The notes beneath the pieces were generated by a model that worked only from the letters and a program-made list of their open reading frames with translations, made no database searches and was not told the DNA's origin. From NCBI RefSeq assembly GCF_004786035.1, contig NZ_CP035088.1:2516001-2580000 (forward strand): a stretch of 64,000 bases of DNA, written 5' to 3'. This DNA is from Pseudomonas viciae (lineage in GTDB: Bacteria > Pseudomonadota > Gammaproteobacteria > Pseudomonadales > Pseudomonadaceae). Positions 7,174 through 15,761 of the stretch are shown here, piece after piece (position 1 is the first letter of the stretch; each line of letters opens with the position of its first letter). A program made the translations under genes and the position numbers.

Positions 7174-8091
7174 ATGGAAATGCGTTGTGTGCCGTTTGAA
7201 GGTTCTTCCAGCAAACCTGGTGCGAAAATTTTCCTGGCGACGATGTTCGTGATTCTTTGCTGGGCCTATTCGCCGATTGGCATTCGCATCGGCTTGCAGG
7301 CTTACGAGCCCGGTCAACTAGCGTTGATGCGGTTTCTCATTGCTTCGGCGTTCATGGCTTTTGTCGCGATGGTGAAGGGCATTTCCCTGCCGCGTATCAG
7401 GGATCTGCCATTGCTAGCGGTGTTGGGTTTCTTTGCCGTCAGCCTGCACCACATTGCCCTTAACTACGGCCAACGGGGCGTCAGCGCTGGGGCGGCCAGT
7501 GTGCTGGCCCAGTCCACGCCGTTGTTCAGCACGTTGCTGGCGCATTTTGTCTTCAAGGACAGAGTCAGCGGTTGGCAGTGGGGTTGTGTGCTGTGCGGCT
7601 TGCTTGGCGCCGGCGTGGTGGTTGCGGGGGATCGTGGCTTGGGTGACATGGACGCCCATGGACTATTGATCCTGTTGGCGGCGCTGTCCTCGAGCCTGTA
7701 TTTCACTTTGCAAAAGCGCCACTCCCATCGCTATGACGGATTGACCCTGGTTTGTTACACCGTCTGGTCGGGCACGATCCTGTTGTTCATTTTCGCGCCA
7801 GGAATGTCGAGCTCGGCGCGACAGGCTCCGGTTTCGGTGAATCTGGCGATGTTGGTTCTCGGTATTTTCCCCAGCGCGCTGGCGTATCTCGCTTGGGCTT
7901 ACGTGCTGGCGCACAGCAACGTGAGCCGTGCCTCCATGGCGCTTTACCTGATACCGCCCACGGCTATGTTGATGGCTTCTTTGGTGCTGGCTGAGCGCCC
8001 GTCAATGATGGTTGTTGTTGGGGCGGTGATTGTGTTGATGAGCGTGCTGGCGTTGAGGCTTGAGCCGGGGGGTGGGGCAAAAGTCGGTTGA
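7174..8091 (+). CDS. DMT-superfamily (EamA) transporter
   Basis: A 305-residue inner-membrane protein with about ten hydrophobic helices in two EamA repeats, the normal architecture of drug/metabolite exporters. The first repeat has FVILCWAYSPIGIRIGL and GQLALMRFLIA; the second has LVLGIFPSALAYLAWAY and MALYLIPPTAMLMASLVLAER, which contain the typical proline and glutamate signatures. ATG 7174 has GAGCAGGAA upstream. It is divergent from a LysR regulator that probably controls it. The substrate is unknown; amino acids or small toxic metabolites are usual for the family. Confidence 0.85.
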   Translation: MEMRCVPFEGSSSKPGAKIFLATMFVILCWAYSPIGIRIGLQAYEPGQLALMRFLIASAFMAFVAMVKGISLPRIRDLPLLAVLGFFAVSLHHIALNYGQRGVSAGAASVLAQSTPLFSTLLAHFVFKDRVSGWQWGCVLCGLLGAGVVVAGDRGLGDMDAHGLLILLAALSSSLYFTLQKRHSHRYDGLTLVCYTVWSGTILLFIFAPGMSSSARQAPVSVNLAMLVLGIFPSALAYLAWAYVLAHSNVSRASMALYLIPPTAMLMASLVLAERPSMMVVVGAVIVLMSVLALRLEPGGGAKVG

Positions 8092-8302
8092 TTCTGTCGT
8101 GGATGTAGGCAATGACGTTGGATGAGGGACCACGGAGCAGCGTCCTACGGACAGGCGACCGCTTTGGGATAAAACGCAGAAGTCTCTGACAACTTTTTAG
8201 GGTTGGCCTTCGGAAACACCGGTCTTACGATCTGGCGTTGTCTCGGTGCTCCGTGTGGCATCCGGCACGCTCAGTTTTGTTTTATATCGTGAGGACAGAT
8301 CG

Positions 8303-8500
8303 ATGCCTGAAACCCTATACGTCAAGGCCTTGGAGCACGCCACCGATGTTTTCGGTGGTCAACGGTTGGCTGAAGACTGGTTGAGGAAGCCCTGCACGTA
8401 CCTGGACGATCAGGTGCCATTGGAGCTGATCGATAACCCGCCGGGCTTTCAGGTAGTAGAGGATTATCTGGCCCGGATTGAGCTGGGGGTTTATCAATGA
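8303..8500 (+). CDS. Orphan Xre/MbcA/ParS-type antitoxin, toxin-binding domain only
   Basis: A 65-residue protein from ATG 8303, preceded by GAGGACA. It covers the complete DUF2384 toxin-binding domain and little else: ALEHATDVFGGQRLAEDWL, then PLELIDNPPGFQVVEDYL and RIELGVY, matching the family pattern (FG..AW L..P...L....P..LI....G...V...L..I..GVY). Full antitoxins of RES-type toxin systems have an N-terminal helix-turn-helix, which is absent here. No RES toxin lies beside it. It may be a free-standing anti-toxin, a degraded module or a domain reused elsewhere. Confidence 0.7.
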   Translation: MPETLYVKALEHATDVFGGQRLAEDWLRKPCTYLDDQVPLELIDNPPGFQVVEDYLARIELGVYQ

Positions 8501-8530
8501 GTCCTTGTTCTGCTGCGCGGTTTTTGGGTC

Positions 8531-8570
8531 TGCTGCGCAGCCCAGCGGGGATAAATCCCCTCGCCACAGG
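8531..8570. repeat. REP-like hairpin unit
   Basis: TGCTGCGCAGCCCAGCGGGG followed by ATAAATCCCCTCGCCACAGG, the same composite unit as at 6140-6183 with a different first hairpin (CTGCGCAG). Confidence 0.7.
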
Positions 8571-8595
8571 TTGCGTTATGCCTACAACTTTGAAC

Positions 8596-8710
8596 GATCG
8601 TTCCTCACGCTCTGCGTGGGAATGCCGCCAGGGACGCTCCGCGTTCCGCTTCTGGAGGGTGACGCAGAGCGTCACGGGATGCATTCCCACGCGGGAGCGT
8701 AGGAACGATC
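8596..8710. repeat. Long inverted repeat, 115 bp
   Basis: Left arm GATCGTTCCTCACGCTCTGC plus GTGGGAATGC pairs with right arm GCATTCCCACGCGGGAGCGT plus AGGAACGATC over about 30 bp with few mismatches. An inner GACGCTC/GAGCGTC pair extends the fold. This family of hairpins recurs in Pseudomonas intergenic DNA. Confidence 0.75.
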
Positions 8711-8729
8711 ATCCGAACGAGCGGGTGCA

Positions 8730-9272
8730 TTATTTCTTGACCGGATAATCCTGCCCCCACACCCGTACCGTGCTGACCGCCTCGTTCATGCCTTCAAACA
8801 CGAACTTCTGGCGCACGGCAGTCTTCGGTGGAATGGTGACTTCATCCGGGTTGTCCAGGCCGGTGAGGCGGTTGGAGTAACCCGCCTGGTCAATGGCCAG
8901 CAGCACGCCGGTCTGGCCGAGGTTCACAAGGCGCAGTTGGGTGTCGGTGCTGTTCTTGAAACCGAGGGTAATGCTGACGTTGTCGTCGCTGGGTTCGAGC
9001 TTCAACACTTCAACGGCGATGCGATCTTTCATTTGCTCGCCAGAGGAAATGATTGCGGCGCCATCGGTGCCCTGGGCCGACTCGCGGCCATCGAGCACGC
9101 CCTCGCTGACTCCGCCCAGCAGGTTTTTGCCGGCGGTGATGAACGTTGAAACTGCGGCTTTGGTCGAGTCCTTGATGAGGCTGCCGTCGGTTGGCTCGCC
9201 TTCGGCGAAGCACATTGAGCTGAGCAAGAGGCTGGAGACGAGGAGGGTGGAGCGTGACGGCAGAAGATTCAT
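8730..9272 (-). CDS. Exported conserved hypothetical protein
   Basis: A 180-residue protein from ATG 9272; the longer open frame upstream is rejected because a clear signal peptide starts here (MNLLPSRSTLLVSSLLLSSM, cleavage near CFA-EGEP), and AAGGACTCAGGT precedes the ATG. The mature part is a beta-rich domain (DDNVSITLGFKNSTDTQLRLVN, VTIPPKTAVRQKFVFEGM), suggesting an immunoglobulin-like periplasmic protein. It lies 76 bases downstream of the response regulator gene on the same strand, so it could be co-transcribed or could be its target. I do not recognise a named family. Confidence 0.7.
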   Translation of the reverse strand: MNLLPSRSTLLVSSLLLSSMCFAEGEPTDGSLIKDSTKAAVSTFITAGKNLLGGVSEGVLDGRESAQGTDGAAIISSGEQMKDRIAVEVLKLEPSDDNVSITLGFKNSTDTQLRLVNLGQTGVLLAIDQAGYSNRLTGLDNPDEVTIPPKTAVRQKFVFEGMNEAVSTVRVWGQDYPVKK

Positions 9273-9348
9273 ACCTGAGTCCTTGAGGGGGGCTGCGACA
9301 TCGCCCGTCAACAGGGCGAACGGCAATGATAGCCGCGATGGTGGGCTG

Positions 9349-9987
9349 CTAGCGATCTGCTTCCTTGAGTTTTTCCGACATCTTGACCAACGCCGCCAAT
9401 GAATCTGCCTCCATCTTGCGCATCAAGGCCCCGCGCCGCACTTTCACGGTCACCTCGCTCAAGCCCAACCGGGCGGCCACTTGCTTGTTCAGCAGCCCCG
9501 AAACCACCAACCCCATCACATCCCGTTCCCCGTCAGTCAGTCCGGCATAACGGCGTTTCAAGTCGTCGACCAGCGCGGAAGTCTTGCGCCGTTCCCTATC
9601 ACGGCCCAGGCCCAGGCTGATTGCATCGAGCAGGTCTTGTTCACGGAATGGTTTGGTCAAGAACTCCAGAGCCCCGGCCTTCATGGCTTTTACCGACATG
9701 GGAATGTCGCCATGGGCGGTGATGAACACAACCGGGATGCGAATATTCAATCGAGCCATTTCCTGTTGGAAATCCAGCCCGCTCAAACCCGGCATCCGCA
9801 CATCCAGGATCAGGCACGCCGGGGCATCCGGCAGGTCGGCGTCCATGAACTCGCGGGCCGAGCCGAATGCCCGGCTCGCCAGGCCTACAGAAGCCAGCAG
9901 GTCTTGCAGCGATTCGCGCACCGAGCTGTCATCGTCGACGATGTAGATCATCGATTCGGCCAGGTCGTGAACGTCAGTTTGGCTCAT
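9349..9987 (-). CDS. FixJ/LuxR-type response regulator
   Basis: A 212-residue two-component regulator. The receiver domain (residues 10-125) has acidic pocket VDDD at 17-20, phospho-acceptor Asp62 in LILDVRMPG, and the ITAHGD and TKPF motifs. The C-terminal LuxR/FixJ HTH (residues 140-205) reads LTDGERDVMGLVVSGLLNKQ and VAARLGLSEVTVKVRR. ATG 9987 overlaps the 3' end of the kinase gene by 14 bases, so kinase and regulator are coupled. The long frame upstream of this Met is a shadow of the kinase. The regulator is expected to bind DNA as a dimer after phosphorylation; its target is unknown, with the neighbouring ABC genes the first candidate. Confidence 0.9.
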   Translation of the reverse strand: MSQTDVHDLAESMIYIVDDDSSVRESLQDLLASVGLASRAFGSAREFMDADLPDAPACLILDVRMPGLSGLDFQQEMARLNIRIPVVFITAHGDIPMSVKAMKAGALEFLTKPFREQDLLDAISLGLGRDRERRKTSALVDDLKRRYAGLTDGERDVMGLVVSGLLNKQVAARLGLSEVTVKVRRGALMRKMEADSLAALVKMSEKLKEADR

Positions 9988-11050
9988 CGGATTCCCTGGT
10001 GACGGCTGGCAGGGTGAAGTGGAAAGTCGCGCCGGTCTGTGGGTCGCTTGAGGCCCAGAGACGACCGTCATGGGCTTCGATGATTGAACGGCTGATCGCC
10101 AACCCCATGCCCATGCCATCCTGCTTAGTGCTGTAGAAGGCCTCGAACACTCGCTCGCGGTCGCTTGACGACAGACCGCTGCCCTGGTCGGAAACCGAAA
10201 ACAGTAGTTGCTGGCGCGACTCCAGCGCCACATCAAATTGCAGGATCCGGCGCTCGACGTCTACCTGACGCATCGCCTCGACTGCGTTCATCGCCAGGTT
10301 GAGGATGACTTGTTGGATTTGCACTTCATCCGCGAGCATCGGTGGCAGGCCTTCCTCGACATGCACGCGCAAGGTGATGCTCTGCTCGTTCAGCTCTCCG
10401 GCCAGCAAGCGCAGCGCGGCATTGACCGTGTCGGCCACGTTCAGCCATTGCTTGGTCGGCGCTTGATGCCTGGCCATGCCGCGCAAGCGGGCGATGATTT
10501 CGCTGGCCCGATGGGTGTCGGCGATGATTCGCTCCACCGCTTGCTGGGCTTTGGTCAGGTTGGGTGGCTCGGTGGCCATCCAGCGCAGGCAGGCGCTGCC
10601 GCTGGTGGCCACCGCGGCCAGTGGCTGGTTGACTTCGTGGGCAATCGAGGCGGCGAGTTCGCCCAACATGTTGATGCGGGCGATGTGCGCCAGGTGGGCG
10701 CGGGTCTGATGCACCGTGCGGATCGCGGCCGACAGACGCAGCGCCAGATACGTGGTGCCGGCGATCGCCGCGAGGCTGATCAAGACGTTGATCAGCCCCG
10801 CCTCGGTATCGCCAAAGCGGGTGAGCCGATAACTCAGGATCGTCAATGCCATGCAGAGGAGCGAGACGCCCGCCACCGCCCGTGCCGGCAGGATCCGCAC
10901 GGCGATCAGGACCACCACGATCTGGAATACGCCCACGGCAATTTCCAGATCGGTGACGGTATCGATCGCGGCAATGCCCAGCGCCAAGCCCAGCAACAGC
11001 AGCAGGCGAAGCGTCAACTGGGTTCTTCTCATCGAGTGTTCATCTCGCAT
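9974..11050 (-). CDS. Membrane histidine kinase without a periplasmic sensor domain
   Basis: A 358-residue kinase. The N-terminal 110 residues hold about four closely packed hydrophobic helices with no sizeable periplasmic loop, then an HisKA domain with His138 in ASIAHEVNQPL, followed by the HATPase domain with N box NLAMNAVEAM, G1 DQGSGL and G2 MGMGLAISRSII. The start is uncertain: GTG 11062, ATG 11050 or ATG 11032; 11050 is chosen as the first ATG. It lies 47 bases downstream of the ABC ATPase gene and overlaps its response regulator. The lack of an input domain suggests sensing within the membrane or through a partner, perhaps the transporter. Confidence 0.85.
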   Translation of the reverse strand: MRDEHSMRRTQLTLRLLLLLGLALGIAAIDTVTDLEIAVGVFQIVVVLIAVRILPARAVAGVSLLCMALTILSYRLTRFGDTEAGLINVLISLAAIAGTTYLALRLSAAIRTVHQTRAHLAHIARINMLGELAASIAHEVNQPLAAVATSGSACLRWMATEPPNLTKAQQAVERIIADTHRASEIIARLRGMARHQAPTKQWLNVADTVNAALRLLAGELNEQSITLRVHVEEGLPPMLADEVQIQQVILNLAMNAVEAMRQVDVERRILQFDVALESRQQLLFSVSDQGSGLSSSDRERVFEAFYSTKQDGMGMGLAISRSIIEAHDGRLWASSDPQTGATFHFTLPAVTRESDEPN

Positions 11051-11097
11051 TGCTCCAACCACCAGGCGTGATCCATGCAGTTTATACCGCCAAGCCC

Positions 11098-12402
11098 TCA
11101 GGACGGGTTGTCCAGGCTGAACTGATCCGCCACTTCGTCATAGGCAAACAGCTCGGCGTAGCGTCCCCATTGCGTGACGCAATCCAGGGTATTGGCGGCA
11201 TCGTGTGCGGACATGAAATCTTCCAGTTGATCGCGGAAACGCCTGGCCGGTGCCGTGCGGGTAGGGCGCTCGTCCAGCACCCTGCGGACATGACCCACCA
11301 ACGGCACGTATCTAAGCAGGTGCTGGGCGAACAGTTGTTTGCGCTCATCCACTGCTGAATCGGCGTAGCGTTGCCCGGCCGGCAGCAGCGTTACATGGCC
11401 ATCCTGCATGTCGGCCAAACGCATGAGCTGCAGCACTTCGGCGACCGGAAGAAGGCCACTGGCGGTGTAGCGCAACACTTCGGCGAGTTCGCGCAAATCC
11501 GCCTGGCCGGCAAACGGCTGAGCCTGCACCGCCTCGATCAGCCCAGCCAGGGCGTTGGTGGAAATTGTCGGCAAGACCATGCCCATGCCGGTGCCTGCAA
11601 ACATGCCCTGGCGGGGAGAACCGACATTCGCGCCCCCGGCCATCTGCACATAGATGTGTTCGACCAGGGCTTGGAAGGCCGGGTCTGCGCGGTTACGCGG
11701 CTGACTGAGGTCCACGCTGATTTCCCGCATGACCCGCCCCGGGTTGGAGGAAAAAATCAGGATCCGATCACACATCAGCACGGCTTCTTCGATGTTATGG
11801 GTGACCATCAATATCGACTTGATCGGCATCCGTCCCTCGCCCCACAAATCCAGCAGGTCAGTGCGCAGGGTTTCGGCGGTCAATACGTCGAGCGCGGAAA
11901 ACGGCTCGTCCATCAACAACACATCCGGGGCGACCACCAAGGCCCGGGCCAGGCCGACGCGTTGGCGCATGCCGCCTGACAGTTCTTTCGGGAAAGCGCT
12001 TTCGAAACCATCGAGGCCGATCATGTCGATGGCGGCCAAGGCACGACGCCGGCGCTCCGGGGCTGCCACATCCAGGGCCTCCAGGCCGATCTCGACGTTC
12101 TGCAGCACGGTCAGCCAGGGAAACAGGGCGAAGCTCTGGAAGACCATGCGCACCGAGCTCGAGACTCCCTGAGCATTGGCCGGAAAATCAACCATGCCGG
12201 TGGTGGGCGAAATCAGGCCCGCGATGGAGCGCAGCAGGGTCGACTTCCCAGACCCCGAACGTCCCAGCAGGCCGACGATTTCCCCCTCGTCCAGGCGCAT
12301 GCAGACATTGTCCAACACCCGTCGCTCGGCGCCACCTGTTGTGCCATAGACGTGCCCCAGTTGCTGCACGTCGACGAGGCAAGGTTTGTCTATTACTTGC
12401 AT
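11098..12402 (-). CDS. ABC transporter ATPase with C-terminal AAA-associated domain
   Basis: A 434-residue ATP-binding subunit of the nitrate/sulfonate/bicarbonate type. Walker A is GLLGRSGSGKST, the signature is ELSGGMRQRVG, Walker B is VLLMDEPFSALD and the switch histidine is in MVTHN. The canonical ATPase ends near residue 265; about 170 further residues (LPTISTNALAGLIEAVQ, DLRELAEVLRYTASGLLPVA, YVPLVGHVRRVLDERP) match the AAA-associated C-terminal domain found on a subset of these ATPases, with unknown role. ATG 12402 has GAGGA upstream and lies 10 bases after the permease stop. It powers the fused permease encoded just before it. Confidence 0.9.
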   Translation of the reverse strand: MQVIDKPCLVDVQQLGHVYGTTGGAERRVLDNVCMRLDEGEIVGLLGRSGSGKSTLLRSIAGLISPTTGMVDFPANAQGVSSSVRMVFQSFALFPWLTVLQNVEIGLEALDVAAPERRRRALAAIDMIGLDGFESAFPKELSGGMRQRVGLARALVVAPDVLLMDEPFSALDVLTAETLRTDLLDLWGEGRMPIKSILMVTHNIEEAVLMCDRILIFSSNPGRVMREISVDLSQPRNRADPAFQALVEHIYVQMAGGANVGSPRQGMFAGTGMGMVLPTISTNALAGLIEAVQAQPFAGQADLRELAEVLRYTASGLLPVAEVLQLMRLADMQDGHVTLLPAGQRYADSAVDERKQLFAQHLLRYVPLVGHVRRVLDERPTRTAPARRFRDQLEDFMSAHDAANTLDCVTQWGRYAELFAYDEVADQFSLDNPS

Positions 12403-12412
12403 TGGTTCATCC

Positions 12413-14161
12413 TCAATCAATTCGAAGCCGACGCTCGGCAAAACCGTACAGCGGACGCCATAGCAACCGGTTGAAACCCACCACGAAAATCGACATGACC
12501 GACACGCCCAGCGCCACCCGCTGCAGATCCCCCGCCGCGGTGGCCTGGGCGATATAGGACCCCAACCCGCAGGCGTAGAGATGCTCGTTGCCCCAGGAAA
12601 CTGCCTCGGCGACGATGCTGGCGTTCCACGAGCCACCCGCTGCGGTGAGGGCGCCAGTGATGTAGTAGGGGAAAATTCCGGGCAGGGCGAATTGGCGCCA
12701 CCACTGCCAGCCGCGCACGTGGAAGCTGCGCGCCGCCTCGCGCAAATCGGTGGGCAACGCGCTGGCCCCGGCAATCACATTGAAGAGGATGTACCACTGG
12801 GTACCGAGGATCATCAGCGGCGACAGCCAGATATCCGGGTTGAGTTTCAGGGCGACGATGGCGATCACCGCAAACGGAAACAGAACGTTGGCCGGGAACG
12901 CCGCCAGCAATTGCGCGACGGGCTGTAAGCGCTCGGCCCAACGTGGATTCAAGCCGATCCAGACGCCGATGGGCACCCAAAGCACGCTGGCCAGGGCGAT
13001 CAACACAGTCACGCGCAACAGGGTGGCCAGGCCAAGGCCGAAGGTGTTGATCACATCCTCCAAACCCAGGGTGCTGCCAATGAAGCGCGACAATTGCAGG
13101 ATACCGATCATGCAGGCCGCGATGACCAGGGCGGTCCAGATCAAGTCAGATGCACGGCTGAAGCGGGCACTGCTCTTGAACCCGATCCGAGGCAGCCGGG
13201 GAAGCTTGTCCAGGAACAACGAAGCCTTGATACCTGCCAGTGTTTGCAGCACCCAGGGCACAAGACGCGTCGAGCGCAACAGGTCGTAAACCCTGGACCG
13301 TGGGCGTTTTTGAGAGGCGGTCTGTTCGAAGCGGAATTTGTCCGCCCAGGCGACGATCGGCCGGAAAAACAACAGGTCATACGCAATGATCACCCCGACC
13401 ATGGCCAGCACTGCCCAGGCAATCGCGGCAATATTTTGCTGCTCGATCGCCAAGGCCAGCCACGAGCCGATGCCTGGCAAGCTGACGGTTGTGTCGCCCA
13501 CGGTGATGGCCTCGGAGGCAACCACAAAAAACCAGCCGCCCGACATGGACATCATCATGTTCCACACCAGGCCCGGGGTTGCGAAAGGCAGCTCCAGCTT
13601 GACGAACCGTTGCCATGGCGAAAACGAGAATTGTCGGCTGACTTCATAAAGGTCGTGAGGCACGGTTCTCAGTGATTGATAGAAGCTGAAGGTCATGTTC
13701 CAGACCTGGCTGGTGAAAATGGCGAAGATTGCCGCGCATTCCACGCCGGTTTCCTTGCCGGGGAAAAGTCCCATGAAGAACACGACGGTAAAGGTGAGAA
13801 ATCCAAGTACCGGCACGGATTGGAGAATATCCAAGGTGGGCAGGATAACGATTGCCGCCTTGCGACTCTTTGCGGCCAACGTGGCAACGACTACAGAAAA
13901 GATAAATGAAGCAAACAAGGCGATGAACATTCGCAGTGTGGTGCGCAGCGTATATTCCGGCAGTTGGGCCAGATCAAGGGATAGCGGCGAAGCGTCAAGG
14001 GCGCCGAGGGGTTGGTTCATTTGCTCGAGGCCATAGAATATGAAGCCTGCCAAGAGCACCAGAATGGCAAGTAGCGCGATATCTGTCCACCAGGAACTGT
14101 GAGTGAGTTGTTCCGTGTCGCTAAAGGAAGTAAATGCAGGTACTGGAGATGAAGGGCGCAT
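12413..14161 (-). CDS. Fused double-permease of an ABC transporter
   Basis: A 582-residue inner-membrane protein made of two binding-protein-dependent permease domains in tandem. The first spans about residues 25-285 with the coupling-helix region EVSRQFSFSPWQRFVKLELP, and the second about residues 345-575 with REAARSFHVRGWQWWRQFALP. Each ends in the usual A-G-P type coupling motif. A normal transporter has two separate permease subunits, so this fusion supplies both halves. No substrate-binding protein is encoded here. It is followed 10 bases later by the ATPase and then by a kinase/regulator pair, making a four-gene unit on the minus strand. The substrate cannot be told. Confidence 0.9.
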   Translation of the reverse strand: MRPSSPVPAFTSFSDTEQLTHSSWWTDIALLAILVLLAGFIFYGLEQMNQPLGALDASPLSLDLAQLPEYTLRTTLRMFIALFASFIFSVVVATLAAKSRKAAIVILPTLDILQSVPVLGFLTFTVVFFMGLFPGKETGVECAAIFAIFTSQVWNMTFSFYQSLRTVPHDLYEVSRQFSFSPWQRFVKLELPFATPGLVWNMMMSMSGGWFFVVASEAITVGDTTVSLPGIGSWLALAIEQQNIAAIAWAVLAMVGVIIAYDLLFFRPIVAWADKFRFEQTASQKRPRSRVYDLLRSTRLVPWVLQTLAGIKASLFLDKLPRLPRIGFKSSARFSRASDLIWTALVIAACMIGILQLSRFIGSTLGLEDVINTFGLGLATLLRVTVLIALASVLWVPIGVWIGLNPRWAERLQPVAQLLAAFPANVLFPFAVIAIVALKLNPDIWLSPLMILGTQWYILFNVIAGASALPTDLREAARSFHVRGWQWWRQFALPGIFPYYITGALTAAGGSWNASIVAEAVSWGNEHLYACGLGSYIAQATAAGDLQRVALGVSVMSIFVVGFNRLLWRPLYGFAERRLRID

Positions 14162-14165
14162 TTAT

Positions 14166-14530
14166 CACCTCTTTACGCTATTGAAACCAGGGCAGTAGGA
14201 ACATGAAGTTAACGAGCACTCAACTTGGCGTGTTAAATGCCCGGCAAGATTAAGCTTCGCCTTCGCGGATCGCCACGCTGACTTGGGACAGGAAAATATA
14301 CTTTGGTATAGGTGAGGGGCAGGTCGCTTTGGTTAAAGGAACTCGTTGTATGGCTGGATCCTTTCGATGGCGCACAAAAGAGCCGCGTGCTGAGGGCTAC
14401 GCGCTTCGTCTGATCCGTATTTTCCTGTTACACCTGCCGCTGTAATGAACCCCATCCCCACCCCAGAATAGCCACGCGGTTTGCTTATCAGACCGCCCGT
14501 GTACTGCAATTTTTTGCTTCAGGAGTGCTC
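14166..14530. other. Gap upstream of ABC operon and microprotein
   Basis: About 365 bases between the ABC operon start and the 27-aa ORF. It should contain the operon promoter, but no convincing box was found by eye. One 31-codon frame (14350-14445) begins with ATG eight bases after AAAGGAA and encodes a basic then hydrophobic peptide; it is reported as a weak candidate under findings. Confidence 0.4.
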
Positions 14531-14614
14531 ATGGCGAAGATGGCGATTTTTTTGGGTGGTTTTTTGGCGCTGACTCTTTTGATTGGCGTGCTGGCGACGA
14601 TTTCGCCTGTATAG
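14531..14614 (+). CDS. 27-residue single-helix membrane microprotein
   Basis: The frame starts at ATG 14531, seven bases after a perfect AGGAG site, and encodes MAKMAIFLGGFLALTLL followed by IGVLATISPV. After a lysine at position 3, residues 4-24 form one hydrophobic helix with a GG pair, so it should be a small inner-membrane protein. Such microproteins commonly modulate larger membrane proteins. It is monocistronic here, with the minus-strand ABC operon on one side and cheB converging on the other. Its short length leaves some doubt, but the ribosome site, start and composition all agree. Confidence 0.55.
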   Translation: MAKMAIFLGGFLALTLLIGVLATISPV

Positions 14615-14691
14615 GCGCAAATGGCTGAAGCATCTGTGGCGAGAGGATTTATCTTCGCCACATATCCACTGTGGGAGGTGCTCGGTCCTGA

Positions 14692-15759
14692 CTACTTATG
14701 CAAAATCACCTGCGCAATCTCCTGCAATCCCATCACCCGTTGCGCGGCGTTGAGTTTGATCGCTTCCTTGGGCATGCCGAAGACCACGCAGCTGGCTTCG
14801 TCCTGGGCCACGGTGGTGCTGCCGGCGTCGAGCATTTCCTTCAGGCCACGGGCGCCGTCGTCGCCCATGCCGGTCATGATGATGCCGGTGGCGTTGCGGC
14901 CGGCGAATTTGGCCACTGAGCGGAACAGCACGTCCACCGAAGGGCGGTGGCGGTTGACCAAGGGGCCGTCCACCACTTGCACGTGATAGAACGCGCCGCT
15001 GCGGGTCACCATCATGTGTTTGCCGCCGGGCGCGATCAGCGCCAGGCCGGGGTGGATGCGGTCGTTGTTGCGCGCTTCACGTACTTCGATCTGGCACAGG
15101 CTGTTGAGCCGGGCGGCGAACGAGGCGGTGAATTTTTCCGGCATGTGCTGGACGATGACGATGCCCGGGCACACGCGCGGCAGGGCGGTCAGCACCGCTT
15201 CCAGGGCCTGGGTGCCGCCAGTGGAGGTGCCCAGGGCGACGATGCGTTCGGTGGTCTGCGCCATGGCGTGGCCATTGGCGGCGGGCAGCATGGCGTCAGC
15301 GGTGAGTTTGATCGCGGGTGTCAACGGGGCCGGGCGCTTGCCCAGGTTGCGCACGTTGACCTGGGCCGCAGCCCGGATCGCCGCCACCAGTTCCGGGGCC
15401 GATTCCAGCAGGAAACTCTTCAAGCCGCTGGTGGGCTTGGTAATGATCTCCACCGCGCCGGCAGCCATCGCCTGCAAGGTGGTCTCCGCGCCTTTGGGCG
15501 TCAGCGACGAGCAGATCACCACCGGCGTGGGGCGCTCGCTCATGATTTTTTTCAGAAAGGTGATGCCATCCATGCGCGGCATTTCCACGTCCAGTACGAT
15601 CACGTCTGGCCATTCCTTGGCCAGTTTGTCCATGGCGAAAATTGGATCGGACGCCGCGCCCATGACATGGATGTCCGGCGTGTCGCTGAGGATTGCCAGT
15701 AACACCTGGCGAACCACGGCCGAGTCATCCACCAGCAGTACATTTATCTTTTTTGACAT
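14692..15759 (-). CDS. cheB: Chemotaxis glutamate methylesterase/deamidase CheB
   Basis: A 355-residue CheB that removes methyl groups from MCP glutamates and tunes adaptation. The receiver domain (1-125) has Asp57 in [12 protein letters not shown]; the catalytic domain (about 165-350) has the serine in [12 protein letters not shown], the histidine in VQHMPEKFT and the aspartate in [13 protein letters not shown] 15759 is chosen because [14 protein letters not shown] is the natural start; the upstream extension overlaps cheD. It is the last gene of the chemosensory operon, two bases after the cheD stop. Confidence 0.95.
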   Translation of the reverse strand: MSKKINVLLVDDSAVVRQVLLAILSDTPDIHVMGAASDPIFAMDKLAKEWPDVIVLDVEMPRMDGITFLKKIMSERPTPVVICSSLTPKGAETTLQAMAAGAVEIITKPTSGLKSFLLESAPELVAAIRAAAQVNVRNLGKRPAPLTPAIKLTADAMLPAANGHAMAQTTERIVALGTSTGGTQALEAVLTALPRVCPGIVIVQHMPEKFTASFAARLNSLCQIEVREARNNDRIHPGLALIAPGGKHMMVTRSGAFYHVQVVDGPLVNRHRPSVDVLFRSVAKFAGRNATGIIMTGMGDDGARGLKEMLDAGSTTVAQDEASCVVFGMPKEAIKLNAAQRVMGLQEIAQVILHK

Positions 15760-15761
15760 GG

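Noticed and set aside
6345-7214. A 289-residue frame opposite the LysR gene frame on the same strand.
   Set aside because: It reads in another frame through the LysR gene and is rich in Arg/Pro without family motifs; the LysR frame has the full regulator sequence.
10208-11071. A 287-residue plus-strand frame.
   Set aside because: It is antisense to the histidine kinase gene, which has clear catalytic motifs. Such long antisense frames arise from high GC content.
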